Assembly: GCA_900175165.2 (NCBI GenBank)
Contig: FWWN02000640.1
Span: 107,762 to 171,761 of the forward strand
Length of the DNA: 64,000 nt
Reading direction: 5' to 3'
Source: Rhizomucor pusillus
Taxonomy: Eukaryota; Mucoromycota; Mucoromycetes; Mucorales; Lichtheimiaceae
Position 1 is the first letter of the stretch. The number at the start of each line of letters is the position of its first letter. Below, in pieces: positions 25,430 to 36,167 of this stretch. The translations under genes and the position numbers were made by a program. The notes under the pieces are model-generated. The model saw only the letters and a list, made by a program, of their open reading frames with translations, was not told where the DNA came from and did no database searches.

Positions 25430-28400
25430 CTAGTTTAAGCCATTCAAGTTGCTCTGCATCTTGTCTATCAAGCTAAAGAGAGAGAGAAAAAAGGTGTCAA
25501 ACAACGATTGATTTTCCGTGACTTGTTCTGCTATATACTTACTTTAGCATCTGGACGTTTTCCTTCTTCAATTGCTCCGCTTCGTCCCGCAAACGTGTGT
25601 TTTCCTTCTCGAGATCTTTTAGCTTTGCCTGGTGTGAGTGGTGTGTCTTAAATTAGCGTTATTATTTTTAATTCCAAGTATGGAAAAATATCAAACCTCA
25701 TGCGCCTCCGCATCAGACTCCAGCCAACGCATCTCCATGTCCTTTGACTTTAATTCTTCTTCCCTCTTTCTGTTCTCGGCCTCCAGCTCCGCAATCTTGG
25801 TTCTCTGTGCTTGGTGCAGACTCTCGAGATCCTTATGGTGCGAACTGGTCAGCGACCGCAGTCGATACGAGTATTCTTCTAGTTCCTTGTCTTTCATGTC
25901 TAGAAGTTTTTGGTGCGTTTCATGAAGAACCTTCATCTCCTTTTTATGCTGTGCGACAATCGTCTGCAGCCGTTGCTCAGCTTCGACCTTGGTGCGCTGT
26001 AAAATATCATTAGTGACAATCCTCCTGCTTCCTACTAACGAGCAACAACAACAACAACAACTGGATGCTTTACCTCCAACGTGGCCTCAAGTTCCTGCTT
26101 GCTGCCTTCCAGAGCTACCGTGTTGTTAGCCGCCAACGCCTCGCGCAGACGCTCTTCAACCTCGGCAATTTCTTTATCCTTGGCACTGAGCATCTTGTCA
26201 TACGAGATCTTGAGCACTCGTAATTCTTCTTCCTTATCCACAGAGTCCCGAAGCCGCTGCACTTCACTCGCTACTTTTTGCAACTCGGCTTCCTTGCGTT
26301 TTGCGCTTTGCCGCTCTTGCTCCATCTGCGCTTGCAGTGCTTCCTTGTCCTTGTTGTGCAACTCTTCGCTATCCTTGAGCTGCTTTTGCATGGTCGCAAT
26401 CGCGCTAGAGTGTCTCTCCTCAAGCGTCTTTAACCGCTCTTCGTATCCTTGACGGATATCCTCAGCTTCCTGTTTTAACTTGGTTACAAGCTCATTCGAG
26501 CCTGCAAGCTGTGTTTGCAGCATCTGCACAGTATCCGAGTGCTGCTTGTTGAGCAGATCAATGTCAGCCGCGTGCTTCTTTTCCATCGATTGCAGTTTCT
26601 GTTCGTGCTCCTTGTTCAAGTTCGCCCAAGCATCTTCCATATTCTTCTGCACTTGCGCCTCAATCTCCTCGCGAAGCTTCTGCTCATCGAGCGTGCTCTT
26701 GTTCTCGGCGACTGCTAACTTTTCCTTGTATAACTGCTCCAGAGACTTCTTTTCCTGATCAGCCGTGGCACTCAACTCACTGTGCTTCTGGCGCGCTTGA
26801 TCGAGCTCCTCTTGCAGCTGCGCTTTCGCAGCATCGTGTGTCTGTATCAAATCCTTGATCTGCTGCTCATAGGTTTCAGCTAGCGATGCTTCTGCTTCTG
26901 CGCGTGCTCTCTCCAGTTGCGACTGAATCTTGGCTTCTGTACTTTGCAAAGCTGCCTCCTTTTCCTTTCTCAAGGTTTCAAGAGCTGCTTCGTGCTCCTT
27001 TTGCAATTTCTCAAGCTCCAATTGATGGTTCTTTTTGAGCGAATCCTGTGACATTCAGGTTATATACACCTATTTGCTCATAGATATTATACATCCAACT
27101 TGCCTCTATCTCTACAGACTGCTGCACAGTATCGCTGTTGAGCTTGGCTTGCAAGTCTGCCAATGCTTGCGCATGAGAACTCTCGAGCTCCTTGAAACGC
27201 TCGTCCTGCTCAGCTTGTCGCTTCTTTGCAGCTTCGATTTCTTTAGCGTGCTCATCCTCTCGTTGTCTAGCAGCTTGGATCTCCTTTGCATGCTCTTCTT
27301 TCAACTTGTTGATCTGCTCTTTTATTTGTTGCTTGACAGCTTGCTGAATCATTGATCAGTTTATAGCCTTGATTTATCTATGTGTTTCTGTGTATATGTA
27401 CCTCTGCTTCCTGCTGAGCCCTTGCAAGTGCTTCTGCGTGCGCTGTTTGCAATTCCTCCAGACGAGCCTTGTGCTCGGCTTCAAGTACCTCGCGCTCTTG
27501 ATCTCGCTGGCGCACATTTGCTAGCTTGGCCTCGTTGAGTTTTGACTCATGCTCAGCTACTAACCGCTCAATCTCCTTTGCATGGAAATCCTTCATGGCC
27601 ATCTACTTTATTCGTTAGCTAAAGTGCGGACAATGTTGGATCAGTCATTACACCGCATTTACCTCGACTTCCTTTTTGATCTGCTCCAGACTTCCATCTT
27701 TCTCGCCCGAGAGTTTCTCGAGTTCTTGGCGGTGCTGTTCCGCCATTTGCTCTTGCTGAGCTGCCTTCTCCTGCAGATCCTTTTCTAGCTGCTCCAACCG
27801 CGTGCGGTGGTGCATCTCCATCTGCTCCAGTGCTTGCTGGTGACCAAATCTTAGCTGCTCCATTTTCTCCTCAAACTCGGCATTTAGTTTTGACTCTAAC
27901 TCTTTAAGCGAGTTGCTGGCACCCGTTTCTTGAGCCGTCTTTAGCGTTGCTTCATGGTCCGCTTTCAGTTCCTCGATCGCTTGCGCGTGCTTCTTTTCAA
28001 TATCTGCAATGCGTTCTTCTAGCTCGGCTTTGGATTGGCTCGCGTTTTGCTCAACCAATGCAGCGTGTCTTTTTTCAAGCGCCTTGATCTTTTCACTGTA
28101 TTCTGCTTCGACGCGAGACTGATTATAAATGTTAGCCTCACCTATCCAGGTTCCCCGGTTTTTCTATATCTCTGTCGCTATGTACCTTTTCATTTTCCTT
28201 TTCTTGTGCCAATTTGAGTTCAAACTCTTCCATCAGCGATTTCTTTTTCTTTTCGAATTCTGTCTGAAGGACACCGGCTTGATCAGATGCGCTTTGCTGC
28301 TCCAATTTTATCTTTTCTAGAATAGCGGCATGCTCAGCCTTGGCCTTTTCCAGCTCTTGCTCATATTGAGATCGACAAGCAGTCTGCAAGCATTATAAAA

Positions 28401-30299
28401 ACCATTAGTATAGGTGTAAAAATGTATGTATTATAAAGCTAACTTGCCTCGATCTCCACGCGCACTTTTTCCACTGCTTCTTTGCTTGCAGCTTGCTTGA
28501 CTTGTTCGAGTTTCACGTCATGCTCTGCATTGATGGATTGGATGCGAGAGTTGTGCGACTGCTGCAGCTCCCTGATTTCGGCCTACAACAATACCAACAA
28601 TGTTATTTTTGGCCTATTAATCCCAATGATAACAAGGCACGCATACCCTCAGCGAAGCAGCAATTTCTTCAACCTGTTTCTTGTGCCGTTTTTCAATTTC
28701 TTCAATATGCTTTTCATGATCGTCACTCAGTTTCTTGATCTTCTCTTCGTAGGTCGCAGTGATACGTTTTGCTTCTTCTTTCATTGCCTCGATCTTCTCT
28801 TCCAATTCCTGCCGTTGTTTCTCAGCGGCGTCGTCCTGTGCATCGGTCTTGTTGCTGCCTGTTTGCCGCAGCTCTTTCAGCTGTTGCTCATACTTTGCAG
28901 TCAGCGCCTCCATTTGCTCGGCATGTTGCTGCTTGAGCTGGTTGGTGATACTGGTGAGACGCGCCTGATGCGACTTGTGCATATCCTACAATGTATCTGA
29001 TTTAGCATTCACTGCACATAACGTGTAGAAGCAACATTCGCGAATGAACCTGGATGCTTTCGCGCATGCTGTCCATATCCTTCTTGAGTTTTGCAATCTC
29101 AGCTTCCTTTTCTTGCATCTGCGCCTGCAGTGCCTCCTTTTCCTTTTCGAGCTTCTCACGGAGTTTTTCAGTGTTCTCTCTCAATTTCTCGGCTATAGCT
29201 TCCTGATCGCGCAGCAGCGTAGCCTTCTCTTCTTCAGTTGTTGCTGCTATCTGCTCCACCTCTTTGCGCGCTTCCTCCGCGTCGGTTTGAGCCTTGCTTA
29301 ATTCACTCTTGAGCGTCTCGATTTCTCGACGCAGCTCGTCGATTTCCTTGTTGCTGTTGGCGGCATCGGAGGAGGTATCATTTTCTTCTTGTTGCTGTTC
29401 ATTATCATCATCTTTATCCTCTTGTCCCTCTATTGGTGCTGCTGCTTGAATCTCCGTTGCTGATGACTTTTGCTGCTGCTCCTCCAACTCCTTTTCAACC
29501 TCGCTGAGCTTCTTTCTAAGCTCCGTTAGATCGGCTTCCTTGGCCGTCAAGAGCTGTTCCTTTTCAGCCAAGCTGGCCTTCATTTCCTCGTTCTATCATC
29601 ATTATTGTCAGGCAACTAATTTTTTATCTTCCCCCCCAAAAACACGTGATATACCAGTGATTTCAAATTCTTAAGCTCTGCCGTCATGTCTGCTGATGAT
29701 GGTCGGGTTCCGTTCACTAGGCCTGTAGCCGGAGTCGTTACCCCGGTAGCTTTTGGCACCACAGATGCTCTGCGACTGGCTGTCGTGGATCCAACCACAG
29801 ACGTCCTCCGAGCAGCAGCAGCAGCAGCGGAGGAAGCGGTAGGAGAAGTTACCCTGGAGGAGGAGGTTGTTCCCGTGGTTGTTGCGCGACGACTGAGCGT
29901 GGACGATGCTGCTGCTGCTGTCGACGGCCGGCTTGCTGTGCTGCTCGTCCGGCTTAGCGACGACGCGGGTGATTTGGCGGCTGACGCCGTTGTCCTGGGT
30001 GCTGGTGTCTTTGTCGCGCGGGTGGCAGACGCGGTGGTGGTCGTTGTTCCTATTCCCGCAGAGCGAGCGGCGGTGGCGCGAGTTGCTGCTGCCGTCGTCG
30101 TCGTTGTTCCTGTCTTTTTCAACGTGCTGGAGGCGGTTGTCGGTGTTGTCTTTGCGGCTGTAGCACTCGTCGTCGTGGTAGTTCGTCTAGTGACGGCAGG
30201 CGTTGCTGCAGTTGGGGTGGTTGTAACTCCAGCCGCCGCCAGGGACGACACTCTGGTTCTCCGGGTGGCGGTGGTGGAAGTCGGTGTGTCTTGAGTCAT
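25430..30299 (-). CDS. Large coiled-coil protein with basic Thr/Ala/Ser-rich N-terminus (1385 aa)
   Basis: Twelve exons: 30299-29655, 29592-29050, 28985-28647, 28582-28448, 28383-28186, 28118-27663, 27602-27402, 27343-27104, 27045-26074, 25996-25697, 25628-25543 and 25472-25430. Residues 1 to about 210 are low-complexity Thr/Ala/Ser with scattered Arg and Lys. They include basophilic kinase-like sites (RRTSVV, RRASVV). From about residue 211 to the end the chain is almost uninterrupted heptad coiled coil rich in Glu, Lys, Gln and Ala. A basic disordered head plus a rod of roughly 1170 residues suggests a cytoskeletal or microtubule/spindle-pole linker or a golgin-like tether; this is inference, and no named family is recognised. 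Introns 28447-28384 and 27103-27046 have GCAAGT donors. Confidence 0.8.
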
Positions 30300-30978
30300 A
30301 ACTGCTTACAAACCGGTCTGAGTAACGTAGCATACTGCGTTGCTTAGCAACTGGACATACCAGCCTGTTACGATTCGAGATGAGAGAGAAGAAAGAAAAA
30401 AGAAAAAAAGTGAGGTGCCATTTTTTTAGGTCCAAAGGATACACATGCGGGCGGGATCCGCGTCAAGCAGTTTCATTGGACGACAGGCCCGCATTTCCAT
30501 CCTTCCTCGGCCATTCCTTCCAATGCAGATATACTTTCAGATCACCGATGCAAAATAATGAGCATCCTAGGTGCACTCCTTGAACATGTAATCAGCAGCA
30601 GGCTTTACCAGCAGCGGGGATCCTTGATATCCCAACTGCTGTTGTTGTTATCGGTCCAATAGATCGACGATCGGTGTCAATGCCGACCCGCCATTTTTGT
30701 TAAGATATTGCTACTTTACCCGATCCATGCTTGCTGCAAAAGATTAGCTGCTGTGTCTACCAGCAACATCCGCAATGTGCATTTTTTTTGACAACAAACT
30801 TAAGCGGACCTCTGAGCCGTTACACTAACGTTTAAATCCACCATTACTGTGTGACATCCTGTCGTTCTTCACCTTTTACTGCTTCCAGTCCGTTGATGAC
30901 AACAGGCTACTGCAGAAAGGAGCGGTAACATCCTTGCCCATATACCCATTTGATGGATGAGAGTTAGTGTATGGCTAT

Positions 30979-31010
<32 letters not shown>

Positions 31011-31318
31011 ACTCGCTGTACAACCATCAGCTACGTACGAGACAGCATTCAGCGCGGCAGTTTCGAGTAGTACTTTGTTGTCTGCTGCTGCCCTTTTTGA
31101 TTCTTTCACAATCTACATATACGTGCTTGCAATTTTGCTCCACCATTGATCCCCCATCTTTACGGACATACGATTGATAATTTGTATCAGAAACTACTGT
31201 GCGAGCTTAGGCTTTTGACAGCTTTGATGAAGAGTAGGAGGGTAATTTCATTCTCAGTCTCCCCCTTTAATCCACATTCTTGTATCCTTTTTCCAATTGC
31301 ATATATACTGAATCGACC
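30300..31318. other. Divergent intergenic region
   Basis: Shared upstream region of the coiled-coil gene (-) and the membrane-protein gene (+). It holds a (GCT)10 microsatellite (30981-31010). No other gene is seen. Confidence 0.5.
30981..31010. repeat. (GCT)10 trinucleotide microsatellite
   Basis: Ten perfect GCT units in non-coding DNA about 310 bp before the ATG at 31319. Confidence 0.9.
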
Positions 31319-31963
31319 ATGCCAAAGAAATCAGCCGAACCACTCATCAATCGTATACCCGATCGGCAGAAGCAGCAGAAGCAAAAAGACGACAACATTC
31401 CTGAATCTGAGAAACTGCGCCTGATGGAGCAAGCCGGTCTTTTGAAAAAAGTCAAGCGACGCGAAGCAGAGCTCAAAGCAGAGCGAACGAGCACCGCCGT
31501 CTATATATGGCAAGCGATCTTTCTGTCGATACCCTTTGGATTGTTGCTAGGCACGTTTGACATTACTGTCAAGGTCCAATACAGCGAGCCATGGTCATAT
31601 ATGGATTTACTGATTCGCGCTGTGAAGTCTGCGCCAGGTAAAAAGATCGCCAACCTTTGCATTAAAAAAACCAGGAGCACTCATATTTTGGAATTAGCGC
31701 TGTTTCCTATTATTTACTTAACGAACCGGCACAAGGAGAAACGTATTGTTCAGATAATCATGGCATTCGGGTCAGTCCTGGCGGGTTCCTTTTTAATGTA
31801 CACGCTGCGGAATTCGCCGTCCCTAGGCCAGATGATGCGCGCTCCAGGTCTGGCTACTATCTGGGTCTACTTTGTCGTTCAAATGGATCTCGTACCAGCA
31901 GTAATGACATTGGCGCTCGTGGCTGCCTATTATTATTTCGGTTTACACCAAAAACAAAAATAA
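31319..31963 (+). CDS. Conserved fungal multi-pass membrane protein (DUF7719-like)
   Basis: Exons 31319-31637 and 31698-31963, joined across a 60-nt in-frame intron, give 194 aa. The N-terminal ~60 residues are highly charged (MPKKSAEPLINRIPDRQKQQ, then a Lys/Glu helix). Four hydrophobic segments follow: around AIFLSIPFGLLLGTFDI, ALFPIIYLT, IMAFGSVLAGSFLMY and a C-terminal pair near VMTLALVAAYYYF. From memory it resembles a conserved fungal family of uncharacterised proteins with this charged head and four-helix layout. The function is unknown and the assignment is tentative. The gene is 92 bp from the converging heme oxygenase gene. Confidence 0.75.
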   Translation: MPKKSAEPLINRIPDRQKQQKQKDDNIPESEKLRLMEQAGLLKKVKRREAELKAERTSTAVYIWQAIFLSIPFGLLLGTFDITVKVQYSEPWSYMDLLIRAVKSAPGKKIANLCIKKTRSTHILELALFPIIYLTNRHKEKRIVQIIMAFGSVLAGSFLMYTLRNSPSLGQMMRAPGLATIWVYFVVQMDLVPAVMTLALVAAYYYFGLHQKQK

Positions 31964-32055
31964 AAACAAACGAGACATTTACAGAAGGAAGTCAAGTGGC
32001 GAGCGATAATAAAAATGGGAGGAGGGAGACGGCAAAAGGGAAGAAAATGACATTA

Positions 32056-33794
32056 TTACGGCTTGCGCGCTCTATAGTAAAGGGTGGCGCCAACAGCAAC
32101 CGCGCTAATTGCTACAATGACAGCGGACCAGCGAGTCAACGCAGCAGCAGATGACGACGAAGAAGAAACCGGAGCGGCTTTGCTGTCGTTAGCAGGAACA
32201 AGCTTGTGTTCCTGTGAAAGTTTTTGAATTTCGTCAAACACGCCAATGTTCAATTCAAACGAGCGGATTGCCTCGGCAACGATCAAGTCTACAGAAATAT
32301 CAGATTCTGTCTGTCTATGGCTTTTTTCCTTCAACTAGCTTCTTTTCCTTACCTCGTGTTTTTCTATCGACGGGAGCATCGTTGAGGCGCTCTCGGTAAA
32401 TAGATTTAAACTCGTTTTGATTGCCGATGTTCGTGAACCGGTAAAACGCGAGTCCCTCATCCGAATCCCAGGAAGCGTCATCCTCCGATATCTTCAACAC
32501 GTGTTTCTTGAGTCTCTTGGCCAGGATCTGACCACCGCTCAAGTCACCGAGGTAACGCGAGTAGCTGTGCGCGACCAGCAATCCTGGGTTGACTGTGCAT
32601 GCGAATTCCATCGCTTCGACGTACTCCTTGACAGCAGGTGTCATTGTTGAAGGGTTCGTCAATTCAGCAACTCGGTCTTTTCCGTAATAGTATTCAAGAT
32701 CTGATTATAGTATTTTGTGTGAGAAAAATAAAATATTCGCATTTCCATATCTAAAACGGTTGCGTACCTCGCAAAAGAGCGTCAACCCGCTTCAATTCGT
32801 GTGGGAAATATATGGGCTTGATTGCTGGATGATCCTGATGCTTGTCCAAAAGCTCCTCCATGGACCTTTACATAAAAGGTTTAGCGACAAAGGATTGCAT
32901 TACCCAGTTACTGTTTCGCTTACTTGTATACAAAGTAAAGAGAATTGATATATCGACCATATTCGTCCTTGTTGATCTCGCCTTTCAAGAATCGCCTGGG
33001 ACGGAGACATTTGCCGTTAGATTTTTCTCTCTGCATCGATTTTCCGCGCAATTGAGAAAAAGAAAAAAGCATACTTTGTGAAAACGCTGTTTTCTGCAGC
33101 TTTGTGAGCTGCCATTGTGCCTTCGCGCATAGCGGCAGCGAGTTGAGGATCCTTGAGCAGCTCTGCCTCGACTGCCTTTTCCTCTCTGGTTGCAGTGTGG
33201 ATCTGATGTTGCGTCGTGTCCTTCATGTCAGGGAAGAAAATTTCTAGCTGTGCACCGGTCAAGAATTGATTGAGAAGTTGAGCAAGGATAGCGCCTTCGG
33301 GTTGCGTGGAAATCTCTGCATTTACAAGCGTTAGAAACATCGGCTAGCCGACTAACATTACAGTAGTGTTTAATATACCTCTGATATCGATGGGCGGATG
33401 CTCGCTGGGGATCTGAGAGAAAAGAGAAAGGACCTCGTCCTTATCCTTGTTGGAGAAAGGACAGCCTGCCCGAAAGTTTTCATCAGATAAGAATTCTACG
33501 AAAAGATAATCAATCAATGATAATTCTTACCTTGCTGGAAAGCAGGACTAGAATATATAAAGTAGAACAGCGTTAAAATATACTGCCGACGAGTTTGTCC
33601 AACAGCGTTCTCTCTCTTTTCCACTTGACTTACCATTTCGACAGATCACCGAGATTGGCACCATGGCCGTCAACTTGCAACTTGGCATAAGGACAGCCAG
33701 ACGCAAAAGCAGGGCATTGTCGCTTGAGTTCTTCGGTGTTGACAACACCTTCAAGGCCGGGGTGGGGGATTGGAGCAGCTACGGTGGTTGACAT
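32056..33794 (-). CDS. HMX1: Heme oxygenase with N-terminal Cys-Pro motifs and C-terminal membrane anchor
   Basis: Cleaves heme to biliverdin, CO and iron. Eight exons: 33794-33634, 33547-33531 (17 nt), 33465-33379, 33315-33075, 32995-32924, 32865-32768, 32700-32353 and 32288-32056, giving 418 aa. The heme-oxygenase fold has the proximal His in REGTMAAHKAAEN (His159) and the distal-helix signature YLGDLSGGQ (GDLSGGQ at 277-283). The C-terminus is a single hydrophobic helix followed by RARKP, as in ER tail-anchored heme oxygenases. The extra ~88-residue N-terminus carries four Cys-Pro dipeptides (Cys27, 34, 54, 61) in two copies of CPAF-x2-GCP(Y/F). These resemble heme-regulatory motifs. Exon 2 is a 17-nt microexon inside the second copy. 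Confidence 0.93.
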
Positions 33795-34117
33795 GTTTCG
33801 TTGTTGCAGGAACAATGAGAAAGGGAAACCAACCGAAGCTCCAAGTTTCCAAAATCGTCATTCGTCGGAAATCCAAGATCAGGAGAGCAGCACCGAATGC
33901 TTGGATTGCACCTGCTGCTCCTCACCTGATTACTCACGCCGAAATACGCATAGTACCGAGATTCTTGAATTAATTGCAATAGCACATATCACCACAATGC
34001 AGGGTGCTCTGAGGAGAAACGTTTGAACTTCTTATAAATAGCATACGTATCCAATCCGTGGAGCGACAAGTTTTAGGCTTAGAAATGCTGGATTTCGCTT
34101 AAAAAGCATTGCAGCTG

Positions 34118-34483
34118 ATGGTCATTCTCTTGGGCAACAGGGAGGCTCACAGCATAACAGTAAAAAGTACCAAGGATTACATGAACCGAAAGTTTGTGCA
34201 ACATCTTGTACGTTCTGCATACGGACATCCACCCTGGGTTTTGCACACCTATTTCGGGACTATTCGCCCACTTTTCAAGTTTCTTACATTCTTTCAAGTT
34301 TTAATCAACGTTTCTTATGGTCTCATCATTGTCGCTGCCATTATTAAAGTCATTAAGAGGATAAGCGATCCTCGAGCTGATGATGCTCCTTTTGAGGGTA
34401 CAAACAACATGTTCCCGCTTATTGCTAACTATTGTCTTCGCAATTCTCCCCGCTATATTTTTCTCGATTGGAGTGATATCTAG
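34118..34483 (+). CDS. Possible hypothetical protein with one membrane segment (121 aa)
   Basis: ATG at 34118 to TAG at 34483. The frame encodes motifs such as YMNRKFVQHLVRSAYGHPPW and one hydrophobic stretch (VLINVSYGLIIVAAIIKV). No family is recognised. It lies directly before another protein-like frame that is interrupted by a stop, so it may be part of a dead gene. Confidence 0.25.
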   Translation: MVILLGNREAHSITVKSTKDYMNRKFVQHLVRSAYGHPPWVLHTYFGTIRPLFKFLTFFQVLINVSYGLIIVAAIIKVIKRISDPRADDAPFEGTNNMFPLIANYCLRNSPRYIFLDWSDI

Positions 34484-34485
34484 TT

Positions 34486-34752
34486 TTCGGCTCAAGATAT
34501 CTAAAGGAATATGCCGACGAACGGTGCAAACGTCTCCGTCTTGCTATTGAACACGAGCATCGAAAAGGCGTCAAGGTGCTCCTTCATCAATGTTTGTTAG
34601 ATGTGGGAACACCCGCGTTCAACTATCGATTCTGCTGGAAAGCTGTCTGAAGCACGAGCGACGAGTTGTATGACGAAGACAAGGTGCATACGCTGACAAT
34701 CCTATGGCAGGTCGAAGAAGCAGAATCGACGCAAGCAGAGGACATTTTTTAA
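34486..34752 (+). pseudogene. Possible gene relic with internal TGA
   Basis: A frame rich in charged residues (KEYADERCKRLRLAIEHEH, then KVLLHQCLLDVG) lacks a start codon. It has a TGA at 34648-34650 and then continues in the same frame with acidic codons to TAA at 34752. This fits a degraded 3' end of a gene. The family is not recognised. Confidence 0.3.
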
Positions 34753-35223
34753 GCTATATAGAAACCACGTTAAGGTTTTTATACCAATCCTGTCTATCCT
34801 GTATGCCATAATATTATATACCCATCACTCATGTTACCCTCTTGGCAATTCATGATAAGCTTGACTGAACGATAGTATATTGTGTTGCTGCCCCGTTACT
34901 TTGAGACGTCGAAATCATAGCTAAAATTTAGATAATTGCTGGATTGGTGTCTTAGGATCAGTAGGCTGACACAGATGCATTAAAATCAGTTGTATGGGGT
35001 GGTGACAAGCAGATTCATATAACTGTATAAAAACTAAGATGAACACAATTCATACCCAGCAGTGACTGGGATGGTGTAAATATGATAGGCAGTGCAAATA
35101 ACTGAGCCTTCAATTTCTCGAAACCAACAAAGGTATGAGCAGTGGCCGAACCAGGGCAATGCCGTCGAAACAAATGGTACACAAATCTCACATTCTTCTC
35201 ATTATCTTGGGCACAGCAACACA

Positions 35224-36017
35224 ATGTCGTGGAATTCCAAAACTTGGGCTTGGGTTAAAAAGTTCTTCTCAGTGGTAAGGATCGAATTGCGCGTGTCGAT
35301 TAATGGCATCTAGCCGAAGACTGGCAAACAAAGTGGATACTCACGGCACCGGTTGTTGCTAGAACCCTCTCTCTACAGACGGTATGCCTGTCGTAGGCAA
35401 GTTCCGTACACCTGCTCCTGGGTAAATATCGCCATTGTATAGTCCTATAGTATGTGATAGATATACCAACTAGAGATATATATATCCAGTACTCGCCCCG
35501 AAAAGTACCAGTACCCAAAGACTCCTGCATCCAACGTCGCCAACAACTACTACTTCCAACGTGACGTGCGTCGCAACTACCCTCGCCTCGCTGTCTACAC
35601 CCAGAGCAAGGTTGCTGGTTTGTTGGAGGGCGCCTCTGTCCAAGCAAGGTGAGCCATTCACTCTAGATACGCACAGTAGCCGCATCTGGCAACGATTTCT
35701 TATTAAACGACAATCACGTGTATATATCACAGCCTGCCTCCCTCGCAATCTGACAGCCAGGATGTTGCACCTGCCACCATGACCAAGGAGAAACCTCTCG
35801 TACAAGTCCTCAGCAACCGTACCTTGTTCAGCAAGGAGAACCCAGCACCTACCCCCAACTGGGGCCGTAAGATGGAATGGAAGCTATCTGAGGATTTCAT
35901 CCACCCTGGTGATCGTAAGTATACACAGTCGAGTTTTTGATATGGCGAGATGGATCAGTTGACTGACCTGCTTACTTTGTCTTAGCCAACTTCCCCATGA
36001 GAAACTTCACTGCTTAA
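35224..36017 (+). CDS. NADH:ubiquinone oxidoreductase accessory subunit, NDUFA7/B14.5a-like
   Basis: Exons 35224-35274, 35363-35421, 35490-35648, 35733-35914 and 35986-36017 give 160 aa. The short first exon (MSWNSKTWAWVKKFF) corresponds to the N-terminal helix of mitochondrial B14.5a subunits. The most telling segment is SNVANNYYFQRDVRRNYPR, matching the conserved NNYYxxRDxRR of NDUFA7. The C-terminal WKLSEDF matches its end. NDUFA7 is a supernumerary subunit of mitochondrial complex I. No classical cleavable presequence is seen, which is usual for this subunit. Two introns (88 and 84 nt) are longer than average. Homology is recognised by eye and should be moderately secure. Confidence 0.7.
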
Positions 36018-36167
36018 TAGATGCACGTAAATAAATCAACAAATGGAAAAATGCGCATTGTGTTTTTGCTGCTTCTTCATGTTTTATAATTCTGTGAGGG
36101 ACCAGGGGATTTTTGCAGTTTGATAAGCTGCAATGATCCTGATGTTTTTCTATTGCATTACAGTAAA

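Larger units (their letters stand above)
33795..35223. other. Intergenic with possible decayed coding sequence
   Basis: 1.4 kb between heme oxygenase (-) and an NDUFA7-like gene (+). It contains an open frame (34118-34483) and a broken one (34486-34752), listed separately. The remainder holds nothing recognisable. Confidence 0.5.

Noticed and set aside
29686..30294. 202-codon plus-strand ORF opposite the Thr/Ala-rich head of the coiled-coil gene
   Set aside because: A Val/Ala-rich mirror of a low-complexity repeat region; no independent evidence.
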